64,000 nt of DNA from Baylisascaris procyonis (lineage: Eukaryota > Nematoda > Chromadorea > Rhabditida > Ascarididae): contig JAZARR010000088.1 in NCBI GenBank assembly GCA_037389465.1, positions 3,534,001-3,598,000 of the forward strand, read 5' to 3'. The notes under the pieces were generated by a model that saw only the letters and a program-made list of their open reading frames with translations, had not been told where the DNA came from and did no database searches. The position numbers were made by a program, and so were the translations under genes. Positions 52,820 through 64,000 of this stretch are shown one piece after another. Each line of letters begins with the position of its first letter. Position 1 is the first letter of the stretch.

Positions 52820-55727
52820 GAAACAGTGAGAAGAGACGAAAAATTGGTGGGCTTGAGCAAATGAACTCGATATCGGCTAACATGCGCTTCTCATCTCTTT
52901 TACATCCGCTTTTCGCGTGAGAGTCGCCGCATGCCACCTGCTCAGATAAACGACAAATCAAGTTACTTCATGATCAGATACAGAGTATGCTTAAGGAAGA
53001 AGGGGTGAGACGATTTTGACCGAAGCTTTAAAAAGACACAATCCCTAAACACTACTAGAGTTCGCACTCTCAAGTACCTGATCCGAATTAACACCATTTC
53101 CACTCGTTCTGCCCTAAGCGGTACTGATAGGGAGTGCGATTGCGATCGAAGTAAACTCATCGCATAACCCTAGCTTTCTAGAAAAACCATGTATTACATC
53201 AACAGGGCTGTTGCAAGAGAGTGATGAAACCTTCTCAAAAGAAAAAAAAGAAAAAAAAAAAACAAAAAAGCAGCAAAAGGAAGAGGAAGCGGAAAAAGGT
53301 ATCTATGTTCCCCCCTTTCCCATTCTTGGAAAGAACACTTAACTCTATACTTGCCTTTCGTAGTTGGTAAAGAATTCCTTTTAAAGAATCGTTCAAAAAA
53401 TAAATACAGACAACGATTCTCAGCAAGATAGCAGCAATCCCTACAGAACCGAAATACGGGCACATTTCAACGACATTATTTTAATGAAGCCGTATTTGTA
53501 CATCAACAAATAAATTACATAACAAAGTATAACAAATTCCGACTTATAGAATTGAAACGACATGGCGTGTGAATTATAATACAACACATTTTAAAAGTTA
53601 TATCAACTCTAACGACGATCAAATTCAACAACTTCCTCTTTCATAAAAATTTTGAGTCGCACTGAACGATTCACTTTAGAAAAGGAACATCGGGATAACA
53701 AATTCCCCGCGAATATTCCCATTTTTCCATCAAAATCTGAATGCCCACAAGTTTCTATAGATTCATTAAACTTATAGTTTTGTACTGCTACGAGTGCACC
53801 ATTAAATTCCGTCTTTAAATATTTGAAAGTTGCATATTCAATTGAGCTATTGAAACCAACGAACCACGAAGCTGAAAGAGCTCATATATTAGGCAGGAAC
53901 CATACATCCACCAAGGACGGCAGACTACATTTTTCTGAACTCAGGAGAAAGGATGTGTGACGGAATCGACTCTGCCTACTAAAAGAAGAAACTTCATGCA
54001 GAGCAATAAACTTATGCGGTGCTATGTTCCAGACTTGATAGAAAAATGAGGTGATTTTAACCACATCTTTCATACATTTTTAAGTGCCAAAATGCATGGG
54101 TCAACTACACAAAAACCCACCAAACAAACATTGCAGTTATTATTTAAAAAAAAAAACTCCTATATGGCCATAATATTAAAGAAACGTGGTCTTCAGCCAA
54201 CCAATTCATCGGCTGAACGCATTCGCTAGCAAATCTAAACCAGAATGAGAGAGACAGAGAAAGACGGTGAAATTGGCGCAACAATGCTTCACTTCTAAGC
54301 ATTTCAATATACACGCCACCCGACAGCAGGAAAGATGGAGTAAAGCAAACCTCTTCAATGCCAGGGATGTTCGTCACCGACAACTTCTTCAAATTGCTTT
54401 GTAACTTTTTGTCATCGGTGGCCGCCGTCTTGTGCACAACCTTCTTCTTCCTGCGTGCCGTCCCCTTCAAACAGTACGCATTTTACAGAAGTGCGTTACT
54501 CAAAACTGAAGAATCACCCATAGAAAAATGCGGCCACTCGCCGTGTTCCCTGTCACAGCCTTCACAGCAAAGACTTCTTCCTCTATAACTTCCTCCCTTC
54601 TCTTAAAATGCAAAGGAAAAAGACATACTTTCTCCATCCGTAAAACAAGAAAAAATATACTGAAGACATGGCAGAACATGTAGCCTACAAAATCGACCTT
54701 CTCTTTCCTCCTGAAGGCAAAAAATCTCAATTAAATGGGGTCTACCTAAACAAAAGCAATGACTTTTCCCTTAAAAACTCTGCTTATGAAGTGGAGAAAC
54801 ACTCAGCACATTACCTCTATTACACATTTCCACTACATTTCAACTGCTCTTTTTCTTAAATAATACTAAAAGCATCAATAAGCACACAGCTAGAGTGTAG
54901 TCGAATGATTTGCTCCGCTAGAAAATGACGCAGCTCTAACTGGAGGAGGTAGAAGTAATCAGCGCAACAAACTCGTAAGACGGCATCAGTGTTTGATCCT
55001 ACATGATTTTTAAACACTTTATGAAACATAGAACAGATGGGAAATGTCTTGCCACTCAAGCATCTCCTCCCCTAAATCCTCGGCCCCCGTCAGGCAGCGA
55101 ACCGATATTTGAATTCTTTCTTCTTTCCTCTCCCCAGTTGCAAAGCTTACTGGTGGCCGGATTATTTTTTGAATGTCTAGCCGTTCAAGCTGTTCTGTCC
55201 GAAACATCTAGATTTGGTCAATGATAAAGCACTCGAAAAGGCTCTTTTAGATATTTTGTAGGTTATTAAGGTACTTTGCCTGTTTTGCATGAATCGTCTT
55301 ACATTTTGCGGCAATTAAACATCCATTTCCTCCCTTATTGAAGACTGATTTTCGAATTCACTCCATCGAGTATGAATTCATTCCATTTTTTTCGATGAAA
55401 TCCCAAAAGATTGCTTATATATGAGTCAGACTATCATGAAAATAATAGCCCCACTGCAAAAACATGAGAACATATGAGCAAGGTTGAGTAAAGTGTGAGC
55501 ACAAATAAAAAGAAAGGCCTCATATATCTGAATGCTCAATTTCCTTTCATTGAAGTTTCAATTACGCTTCTATTCAAGTGGCACGACAGCAAACTGCGAC
55601 AGACCTCACACAAGCACATTAGACTAGTGAATGTACAGATCGGCAAAGATATAAACGAACCAACCTTGCCTCCTGTGCGAACCTGTTGCGCATTCTGCTG
55701 TAACTTCTTGATCTTCTCGGCGTTCAT
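50412..55727 (-). CDS. icd-1: Nascent polypeptide-associated complex subunit beta (BTF3 family), complete, 5 exons
   Basis: NAC beta pairs with NAC alpha at the ribosome exit tunnel, shields nascent chains and limits wrong targeting to the ER. In C. elegans, loss of icd-1 is known to trigger cell death. Exons (high to low): 55727-55665, 54464-54351, 52758-52650, 51694-51572, 50554-50412; 552 nt, 183 aa, all phases agree. The start gives [17 protein letters not shown]. The ribosome-binding basic patch is [13 protein letters not shown] (22-34). The NAC domain spans roughly 37-105, with [37 protein letters not shown] and [34 protein letters not shown] motif (137-149) matches the usual family end. 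Beyond it is an extra charged tail of about 34 residues rich in Glu, Lys and Arg, ending KPVEA, longer than in human BTF3. Exon 2 follows an unusual TTTGAAG acceptor. Confidence 0.97.
52537..52550. repeat. G14 homopolymer run
   Basis: Fourteen G in a row on the plus strand within intron 3 of the NAC beta gene, about 100 nt downstream of exon 3 in the transcript sense, where it reads as C14. Confidence 0.95.
52782..52817. repeat. A36 homopolymer (T36 in the NAC beta transcript)
   Basis: Thirty-six consecutive A on the plus strand. In the sense of the NAC beta gene it is T36 lying 24-59 nt upstream of the 3' splice site of exon 3, so it sits where a polypyrimidine tract would act. It is the longest homopolymer in the window. 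Its exact length may vary because of sequencing. Confidence 0.9.
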
Positions 55728-55754
55728 ATTGTACTCACAAATTACCCGATGAAC
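55728..55754 (-). promoter_or_regulatory. Short 5' UTR and candidate trans-splice acceptor of NAC beta
   Basis: On the minus strand TTTTTCAATAG ends at 55755 and is followed by 27 nt of leader and then the ATG at 55727. The arrangement fits spliced-leader addition or the last step of a cis-spliced 5' UTR. Confidence 0.45.
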
Positions 55755-56359
55755 CTATTGAAAAATATAAGCATCACCAAAACGAAAGCAACAAGAACAG
55801 GTCGACGCGTATACTCCAACTCTGCATTATAATATCAGTGGGATGAGATGGTCTGCACGTGAACGTGATTGGTTGGCTCATAAACTATGTAGGTGTTGCT
55901 TCAGAAACCCTCGAGATTCCTAGGTTCCGCACTTGAACGACAACACCGTCTCGTCTGAGGAGTTCGAGTTCGGGTTCCACCTCGGGGACTTCCGGGCTTG
56001 AATGAGGGCCCTTTCCCAAGCTTAGGAGGAGTCGACCAAATGTGCTCAGAGAATGCACATTTTGAATGATAATTTGCCAGAAAGTTACCAGCAGGAAATG
56101 CGTCCTGCTCTGATATCAAAAATGGAATGGTTTCTTATCTTTTTATACCACATATCAATAAAGTGAATATGAAGAAGAGCACTGAAAAAATGGGCTGAGA
56201 TGCAAAGTGGATGCCACATTCAACAACTCCCCACCGTCGAAATATACCTAAAATGATGGTAGATTAATACGCATGACCTATAAAAATGTGCCAAACATCT
56301 ATCAAAACAAACAATTAGCTTAAACACCGGGTAGGAAAAGGATGCTTCACTGAAGAGAC

Positions 56360-56902
56360 TTGCGTGGTTCCGTTCTATTTCTTGATTCTCGCCTTCAAGC
56401 TGAACGGTCTACGGATAATCATACATGGCCAGAGCTACTGTTCCCATCCACTTTGCCAAAGGCACATGTTTTCATGCCTAAGTCGGATAATAACAGCACG
56501 CCAGAGTGGACAATGGAAACCTCGGATCCATACTTTCGGATCCGGGTCAACACAAGAAGCATCAGATCTGTACGACAAAGTATGAAGACGCGAGATCAGC
56601 ATGAACGACACTGCCTGGCAGTTGTGAAAATGATACATAAAGGAACCCGTTGTAGAAAAAAAATGGGGAAGGAAGGAACAGGGTCAGAAAAACGTCAGAA
56701 AAATGGACCCATATATACTTGTACCGAAATTCGCCTGTGTACCCAGACCTATATGCTGTTTCTGAGTCAACCTCTCAGCACTTTTCTTCCAATTCTTACA
56801 TCATTTTCAACTGTTTCATCCCCCCTATTGTTTTCCTATTTTTCAGTTTCCCGATGCTTTCCCCACTTCTTACCTTATTTTACTTTTAACAATCCTTCCT
56901 AA
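56360..56902 (+). other. Open frame of 180 codons, unassigned
   Basis: The longest open frame in the window. It has no recognisable domain. Its last third is Ser/Phe/Pro-rich low-complexity sequence arising from pyrimidine-rich DNA. Antisense frames across 56435-56638 are also open. It may be a repeat fragment or chance; a real exon is possible but unsupported by a clear acceptor. Confidence 0.2.
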
Positions 56903-57226
56903 TCGCATTTCAACGTTGTCCCTCCCATCCTGACATGTCCAAATCACTTCTGAACCTGCTCCCTTCTCTCGCAATTCCTCGACAATATATCCACTGCAAA
57001 CATATAATGCTGCGATACAATCTCGTTTGTTTTCTTCTGAAATAAGGCTTTACTCGTGTTCATACTAAATCTAACCATGTAGCCCGGCCCTGGTTACAAC
57101 CGAGGTCGGGATGGGGTATGACCCAAACCTGAGCAAGGCCCATTCTGTAAATTGTTATTTCTGAACAAGTGAAAACTTTCGCCTCAATGATGCCTCCTCA
57201 AGTGATGGCATAGCGAAGCACTTTTT

Positions 57227-57505
57227 ATGAATGGGGTCAACAGCCTTTACCACTCAAGTACTGTAGGCAACAAGAAGTGGAAATTCTCCCACCCAAAAGG
57301 TTTGCCGTATACTGATATGAAGCAGCTCGACTACTCCTTAAAGGAAATAGAAGCGCAATTTAGAAAAAAAAAAAAGCGCAATTTCACGTACAACTATCAT
57401 TATGCAGCTCATGGGCGCTTTTATAAAGCTTTAAAAATTTTCGCTTCTTCGGTTTATAATCACCTAAATAACAACAGTGCCGATAACAATCAGTACGAAG
57501 AATAA
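57227..57505 (+). other. Open frame of 92 codons, unassigned
   Basis: Begins with an ATG after an in-frame stop and has a protein-like composition: NKKWKFSHPKGLPY, then a charged segment with a lysine run from poly-A DNA, then an Asn-rich end. No family or splice context is recognised. It may be a repeat-derived coding fragment. Confidence 0.2.
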
Positions 57506-57599
57506 CAACAACAAAAAAAAGAACAAATCATGAGAACTACCAGCCGGCTGGCAGTAAACGGCTATCAAAATATGCTTATATATTTAAGTCTCATATTAC

Positions 57600-58040
57600 C
57601 TGAATGATTTGAAAAAGGTGAGAAAACGACTAACCATAGCTTTACGGTAAACGCAATTCCATATAACGTAAACAAGGACACCTAACTTCCTCACTAGATA
57701 AAATCCACATACGATACGCAATGCACATGATATCGGTAAATAAGCGCTGTGGTGGTTAGTGCAAACGATACGTATCGCCTTATTCAATTCATCAATTTTT
57801 TCATCGAGCCCAATGTTATGTAACTTTTGAAATAAACTGAACAATGCAATTGCTGATAAATATGCAACTGCTATACTTTTCACTTCGAAGCGTAAACCTT
57901 TATAAAGTTTGTAATCTTTAAAGACAAGTATATATTTGAGGAAAACTAGGCGGGATGAATATTCAGGTAAATATTTTTCCTGATATTTCGGGTTGTTTTC
58001 CCTATTTTTGTACCTCCAATTTGCTGTCAATTTTTTCCAT
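57600..58040 (-). other. Unassigned exon-like block of 146 codons with splice sites at both ends
   Basis: On the minus strand a pyrimidine-rich acceptor (ending TTGCTTAATCAG) at 58041 opens a frame that stays open for 146 codons and then meets a GTAATA donor after 57600. Entry leaves one base and exit two. The predicted stretch is basic and hydrophobic, with GLDEKIDELNKAIRIVC and ALRIVCGFYLVRKLGVLVYV as its most structured parts. No start codon, neighbouring exon or family was identified. It could be an exon of an unannotated gene or a coding relic of a repeat family. Confidence 0.3.
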
Positions 58041-59992
58041 CTGATTAAGCAAATAGATTTGAAAAAAAAATCCAACGCTTAGAGATCCATTCCGGTGACG
58101 CTTAGAGATGAGTTGTAGAAGGCTTATATCCAGCAGGTAGGTTAATTGCATGAGTAACCATTCGAATGGCGTATATACGGTATCGGTGCTATACGATAGT
58201 GACGATGGAAATACGGTTTATGGGAAAAGAAACGTTGCTTAACGATGCTCAAATCCGAAATATTCTATTATCTTGTGGCAAACAATAAAAAATATTGCTA
58301 TTATGAACACATAAGGCACACAATATCGCAATGTATAGAAACTATTCAACCTACCTAGTGATTACCGCTAATTAACCTGTTCAACAAAGGTAACAAACAA
58401 ATTCATCGTTTCACAACTCATTCGATCACCGATGGAAAATTCCTATTCACTTCAATTTATTATTAAAAACACACACAACGAACGTAGATGCAAGAGACAT
58501 ATCTCACATCTCTCTCACTACACGACCACTCAGCACTCATTAACTCATAAATGAATGCAACCTAAGGGAGGGATTTATATGCACAAGTGGATTCCCACCA
58601 TTTTTGAAGTAGATCAAAATCGCTTATTCACTGCTCATAAATGACCCAATACACATCAACACAGGACGGTCAAAATGCACAAACGGCAGCGGTAAATCCG
58701 CGAAAACGTGCAAAAAATCAGCGTTCGTCAAATGCGGGCTCAATCCCAACCAATTAACTGCGCAGCAGCCCACTAAATATATCGTAGGAAATGTGTCGCA
58801 GTTGTATCTAATTTTTGGCATGCGTCCAAGAGATTGGTTCACTACAACACAGAGCAAGTGCAAAATGCAACGAAATAGGAAAATGAGGTGTTTTTTTCCA
58901 AGGATGTGAAAAACGCATGCCGCGCTTTTAGTGTGATGGTATGGGGAGCAATGAAGAAAAGAGAAGGATGCAGAATAGGTGAATCTAGACGTCCTGAAAG
59001 GATTATTTCAGCGATAGAATCGCATTGCGTGAGAAAGATATTTCCACGACGATGATAAAATGATACAAGGGAATTTTTGTTGTTAAGCGAACAGCTGACA
59101 GCTACTCCTGAAAAGTTGGTTGCTGGGGAATTTGGAGAGTGCTACACCAACAGCCCCATAGGTCAATTAAATGACTTGTTTATAATTCGTGAAGGTTTCT
59201 AGTGGATCATTTATAGAAGCTCCAGCTCCGAACCTGTCTAATATTTTGTTGGATTTAATAAACCGAAGAGGGTATACCTCGAAATGTTGTTATTTATCAA
59301 AAATATAACGCATATATAATCTACCCGCTTTATAAATACCTTATTATATAAACAATATTATTATTATTATTATTAATATAAATAGGAATTATTAGAATCG
59401 GTGGTGGTCACTTTTGTTCGATAATAGGATCGCCTTAAAACGAATTTTTATTCACCGTTACCAATTTCTAAAAGATACAAGGAAATTCTCGTTGTTGAAT
59501 ATTCTCATTGAGAAACATTTCTTTTGCAGTTTTGAAATCCTCCTTCATCGAGTTGAAACATCGAAAGATTTGCATTGTTGATGGGAGTAAGAAAAAAAAA
59601 AAAAATTGAAATCTCAGTGTAGTCGGCATTCGATGCTTATCGAATTTCGAGGAAACAGTTGCTATCTGTTAAATGCAAAAGCGAATAAACCGTGTTATGT
59701 AAGCAACACAACCTACCTCCCTCCCCCCCCCCCCCTCTCCTTGTCCTTCCCTCTCCTCGCCTTTTCTGACAATAGTAAGGAGCGAAGTGAAGCATACGTA
59801 ACAAAAGCACGGGGATTTTTCATGCAGATTTGTATTCGAGCACAATTACATCCGGTTTACGACGTATATGGTGAGGATAAAAAATCGAGAAATTACGAGA
59901 TTCAATGAGAAAATCGAAGATAAAAAGAGCGCAACAACAGGGAAAGTTATATATTTCCGATGGACGGATATCGCAAAGTTTTAAATGTTAAC

Positions 59993-60027
59993 TTTTATTT
60001 GTTTATTTATTTATTTATTTATTTATT
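59993..60027. repeat. (TTTA)n microsatellite
   Basis: About eight TTTA units with one G interruption near the start, intergenic. Confidence 0.85.
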
Positions 60028-60770
60028 CATTTTAAAGTTTCGAAGAGGGAAAATATGCAGAAATATATAAGCATGAATATCAAGAAGAAGCAAAACGTCC
60101 ATAAAGCTACATTTTAAATGAGTAGACATATAAAAATAAAGTCACAATTTTATCAACTCATAACCTCATAAAATCTTATCATTAGAATCGATAAGAAATT
60201 TGAGTGGAAATATCGAATCGTTCAAACTTTTTATTAAAAATTTACCGCATACTAGACCGAAAACAGTAGCTAACGTTTTCATAATCTCCTTCTCCCCCCC
60301 CCCTCTATTCAATTCCCTGGCATGAACAAGTTGGATCCAACATGAACCAGTTAACCTGAAGTGCGCTCCTCCTTCCTATAGTGAGGAGTGTCGCACCTCT
60401 CCTACCTATTTTCATCTACGGGGTCGAAAATCCAGCTTTGAATGCAATTTTCCTTCCCCTAATTATCAGTTTTCCTCCCCCCCCCCGCTCAACAACGAAG
60501 GCCGACCACGATGCACTAAGAGAAACCTATTCAAGAAGAAAGATTCCTCACAAATGGACCGATCCGGACCGCGATCGGACTTAATCCAAGCCTCACAAAT
60601 ATGTAGATTGCGAAACTAGCAGCATACATCCCGAAATTACATCAAAGAATTCAGGGTTTTCTCGGAAAACAAGCAGACATAATACGAACGTTGCTTGGTG
60701 TGTACGGCTGATGCTAAACTCTAAAGACATCCACCATTAGTGTGGCACGTCGTTCCCGATCGTCAACGAG

Positions 60771-60800
60771 GACTCCGTACTACACTAGTCATACGGAGTC
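60771..60800. repeat. Short perfect inverted repeat
   Basis: Arms GACTCCGTA (60771-60779) and TACGGAGTC (60792-60800) flank a 12-nt loop, CTACACTAGTCA. The surrounding 60740-61060 is GC-rich and repeat-like. It could fold as a hairpin or be the core of a small transposon. Confidence 0.7.
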
Positions 60801-63091
60801 TCTTAATGAAAATGGTACTACTGGTGTGGTATCGTGTCTTTAAAACATTGCTCCCTGATTCCCAACAAGACCCGCTTAGAAAGGAGGAAGACGGCAATTC
60901 CCGGACTTCTTCACCGGGCTTCCCGCCTCTGCAAACCGACCCCTGACGGATTCTTCCCCTCCCCCTCCCGACGAAAAACCCTCCTACCGCACCACAATAC
61001 CCACTATAGCACAAAGTTCTTAACCCCATTTGGAGTTCGCCAGGCATTTCGATCTTAACTCAGAATGAAGGCGATCGAGTACATTTCTGAGAGTGTCGTA
61101 AATGCATCAAAAATTTCTCGGATTAACTTTTCGAGGATGTGATTTAAAATATAAGAAATTTTTAGAAACCTGGCCCCAATTCTACCCTCCCAGTCACTAG
61201 GAAGCCAGTCACTAGGAACAATCTGCTAAGACATGGGACTAAATATGTACCTAGAGAATTGTGTTAAATTTACAATCAGCGTCCTTAAAAACTTAGTTTT
61301 TTCAAGTTCCATTACACTGCTCTGATTAGTGGAAATTCCTTCTCTTTCATGCGGACGTCTCCTTTGTCCCAAACCGCAATTCCATAGATCCGATAGCTCC
61401 CAATACCTGTACCTTCTTATTCGACACTTGTACCAGCTACCTTTCACCATCTCACACAGATAGCAACGTCCTCATGAACGCATATCATCGATTTATTTCG
61501 ATCGAATGCATATTGTAAGAATAAAAATAAATATGGACCTTTATTTCTCCAATTATTAACAATCAAATAGCTAAAAAAAAATGATTGCTGCGAATGAACG
61601 ATGGCTTCATATGGAGATGAAAGAATGGAATAAAAACAGTGGCGAACTATATTATACAAATCAAAAAGAACGCAATGGAAATGAAATCACAATGATAAAT
61701 GTGCTTGGAAATGTACACCCCGGAATAGACTAAGTCTCATTTAAAATATTCCTCCTTGACCATTTACCGAAAATAAAGTGACCTGTGCGTTACATGTATA
61801 GGACTGCAATTGTAGATTTGCAATCGCCTTTGTTCCTTTCAAACAAACATCGTTGTGATAGAGAACTAACATATATTAAAGACCCTCGTCAGAACCATCT
61901 CTGCGCCGGCTATTTTTTGAAATATGCTAGCACTTTTTATTCATAAAATTCGGCTTTTAGAAAGCATAATTTCCGCTTTTTGTGTTGAATAATTTGGCAA
62001 AACTTTAAATAAAAGAAACAGACCAAATTTTTGGACATTGAATAGTCAGTAGGATATGCCTCCAACAAATTGAAAAGAAGAGCAAACAATGTCATTAAAT
62101 ATGTTATCCCACCTGTTTTTTTATCAATGTTCGATGGAAAATTTCGCAATTTCTAGTATTTCTATTAAAAAAAAAAAAAAAATTTAATTCGCACAAACGA
62201 TGATCAATGAAAACTCTTCATTTCTCTCTAACACATGTAAGCGAGATTTTCCGAACACCGATCGCAAAATTCACATAAAACCTTGAATGTATAACTCAAA
62301 TTTACAACCCCCCCCCCCCAAAAAAAAGTCGACCAAAAGTTAGAAATTCCTCAATAAAATAAAACCCTCATTAAAGCTTTAAACTCCATCCCACTCGAGG
62401 CAACCCCTCTGCAAATTCTGCATTTAATTACGTCTGCGTTTTTCAACGCCCCCCCTCCCCTCCCATCGTCCCTTCACATATTTCAGATTAACTTTACCTT
62501 TCCTAAACCCTCCCCCATTCCAGTCCAACCGGTCTCTTCATATCAGTAACAGAGAATAAGAGAGCTGACATAGTGGTGAGACAGAATGATGATCCATTAC
62601 TAGAAAATTAACCAATTGAAGCAAGCACGTTGAATGTGAATGGCGCAATTCAATTTGTAATAGTCACTTGTGCAAGCAATATGAGACAGCCAACAACGAT
62701 CGCATATATTATACGACCATCACAGACAGCAAATCACATTCCATTCCAGGAGCACATCCAGGAATGCGGGGGCGGGGAATAGTCATCTCTCGAAACTTTG
62801 TGAGTTTATAAAAAACTAGAGCATGAAAATAGCGAAAGAAACATAAAAACAGTGGCAGCAATCCACCTTCTCCCATCTTATTTCAATTTTTTTACTACGT
62901 CCCTATCCAAATCTATCTGATTATTTTCTCTCATAAAGACAAGAAATTGCTATCATTCCACCTCTAACCCCAAACATCCATCATATACCTAGGCCACAGA
63001 ACAATAAACACCTCCTTCACCTACCTCTCCAGCTATGCACAAATGCCTTTTATATAATAGAAGCCTTAGATGTCAAAGTCACAGCTCCAGC

Positions 63092-63745
63092 TCAAGCGTT
63101 CGCCCACGCTTCCAGTTCGGCAAGATCGTCATCCTCTTGCTGCTTTTTCGCCGCTGTCTTTTTGGCTGCAGTTGGAAGCTCAGTGGTTGGTGCTTCTGGA
63201 AGGCTCGACACTGTTGCCGGAGTTGGACCCACATTGAGCAGCTGCTTATCCAACTCTTCCTATAAAACATTTTACGTATTAATCGTTCAGAGTATTAACC
63301 AATCATCAATAAAAACCCTATACTGAACGTTCAAAATATCTGATTCTTTCGATGCAAAACTGAATGAAAAAGGGAGGCCGGGAAGCCCTCTTGCATTGGA
63401 TTATATCGAATGTTACGTCAGTACATATAGAGTTCACTCTAGGACTGAAGTCCTCCTTGCCTCCTCTCTAAGGTAGACTCTCTTTTCTCCGAGCACGAAC
63501 GTTATGAACCTAGGGCTTTTAGGTCACATTACTAAGCATGTAATTGGGTGTGCTCAACTCTTTACAATCTTCTAAGGTCAGCAGACAAAACGAATATTAA
63601 ATATGACCTGCTCAAGCTCTTCAAGTTCCTTCAGAAGGTCGTCTTCGTCGATATCCTGCCCGAAACCGACCGGATTGCTTATTGCTTCTGCGATTTCGTT
63701 TGCTACTTCCTGCTGCTCGGCGATGTCTTCCATAAGGTCATGCAC
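63092..63745 (-). CDS. vps-32: ESCRT-III subunit CHMP4/Snf7 (VPS-32), C-terminal part, 5' end beyond the window
   Basis: CHMP4/Snf7 is the main filament-forming ESCRT-III subunit, which drives membrane scission away from the cytosol in multivesicular body formation and cytokinesis. Two exons are present: 63745-63608 (46 codons) and 63259-63092 (55 codons plus stop), both phase 0, giving the last 101 residues of a protein expected to be about 220 aa. The first begins VHDLMEDIAEQQEVANEI, then ISNPVGFGQDIDEDDLLKEL and ELEQ, which is helix 4-5 of the family. The second begins EELDKQLLNV, passes through a Pro/Thr/Lys linker, and ends DDDLAELEAWANA. That last helix matches the CHMP4-type end that binds the Bro1 domain of ALIX. 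The acceptor before the first exon (ACTTAAAG) is not T-rich. Missing N-terminal exons lie past 64000. Confidence 0.95.
63260..63607 (-). other. Intron of the CHMP4 gene
   Basis: A 348-nt intron between the last two exons, donor GTCATA and acceptor GTTTTATAG. Nothing else is visible in it. Confidence 0.8.
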
Positions 63746-64000
63746 CTTTAAGTGAATCTATCTTGCAACGAAACCAAACCTAACGGATACTTCATACAGC
63801 AATAATATTGAATTTTTGCAGTGAAAACGCAACAAGAATGGTGGAGGAAGTGAATGAAAGGTGATAATAGTCCCCTTGTATCAAGCTCAACGAAATTATA
63901 GTTAAACACTTATATATACTGTCAACTGTTTTCTTTAGTCGTCATGCAATCACATGCTAACACTTGCAATATTATTTCTTGCTTCTTTTTTTTTTAAATC
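63746..64000 (-). other. Partial CHMP4 intron at the window edge
   Basis: Upstream intron of CHMP4 running off the window. It holds no exon. Confidence 0.7.

Larger units (their letters stand above)
55755..63091. other. Region between the NAC beta and CHMP4 genes, about 7.3 kb
   Basis: No gene of known family is found. The region holds several longer open frames (separate entries), GC-rich repeat-like islands at about 55900-56050 and 60740-61060, an (AAAT)-type array, and oligo-C runs at 59723-59735 (C13), 60294-60303 (C10), 60477-60486 (C10) and 62308-62319 (C12). NAC beta regulatory DNA should lie just above 55755 and the CHMP4 3' UTR just below 63092. Confidence 0.5.

Noticed and set aside
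63035..63270. Open frames on both strands over the CHMP4 last exon
   Set aside because: They are shadows of the real frame, which ends in EAWANA and stop at 63092.

Overview
The window looks like nuclear DNA from a nematode, probably a strongylid such as a hookworm relative; the species level is inference. The DNA is visibly AT-rich. Genes are split into many short exons (40-270 nt) separated by introns from a few hundred bases to about 4.5 kb. Introns have GT donors and usually TTTCAG-like acceptors. Some start codons sit right behind an acceptor-like AG, as expected for spliced-leader trans-splicing. No operator, Shine-Dalgarno, phage, plasmid or CRISPR signal was seen. Most open frames in the window are chance frames or shadows of exons, and the real genes had to be assembled exon by exon using splice phase and family similarity.

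All five supported genes lie on the minus strand, so each reads from high to low coordinates. From left to right: (1) 663-2306, an unrecognised two-exon gene or gene 3' end. (2) 9005-21430, a complete 12-exon gene of 454 aa for the mitochondrial branched-chain alpha-keto acid dehydrogenase E2 subunit (DBT, C. elegans dbt-1). (3) 33210-47948, an 11-exon gene of 431 aa for TRAPP complex subunit 13. (4) 50412-55727, a complete 5-exon gene of 183 aa for the beta subunit of the nascent polypeptide-associated complex (BTF3, C. elegans icd-1). (5) 63092-63745, the last two exons of the ESCRT-III subunit CHMP4/Snf7 (VPS-32), which runs off the right edge.

Between and inside the genes are microsatellites (two AT arrays of about 95 bp), degenerate minisatellites, at least twelve oligo-C/oligo-G runs of 9-14 nt, a purine-only stretch, GC-rich repeat-like islands, and two decayed retroelement pieces: a GIY-YIG remnant near 30.1 kb and a reverse-transcriptase tail-like remnant near 36.4 kb. 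An unassigned 146-codon open block with good splice sites lies at 57600-58040.

The known genes are housekeeping functions: leucine/isoleucine/valine breakdown, vesicle tethering, co-translational chaperoning and membrane scission. They do not form one pathway. The CHMP4-NAC beta-TRAPPC13 order resembles a C. elegans chromosome II neighbourhood as I remember it, so the link is probably conserved synteny. I found no convincing new biological system. The best leads are the unassigned exon-like block, a possible 54-nt cassette exon in TRAPPC13, the divergent TRAPPC13 C-terminus, and the dispersed G/C tracts.
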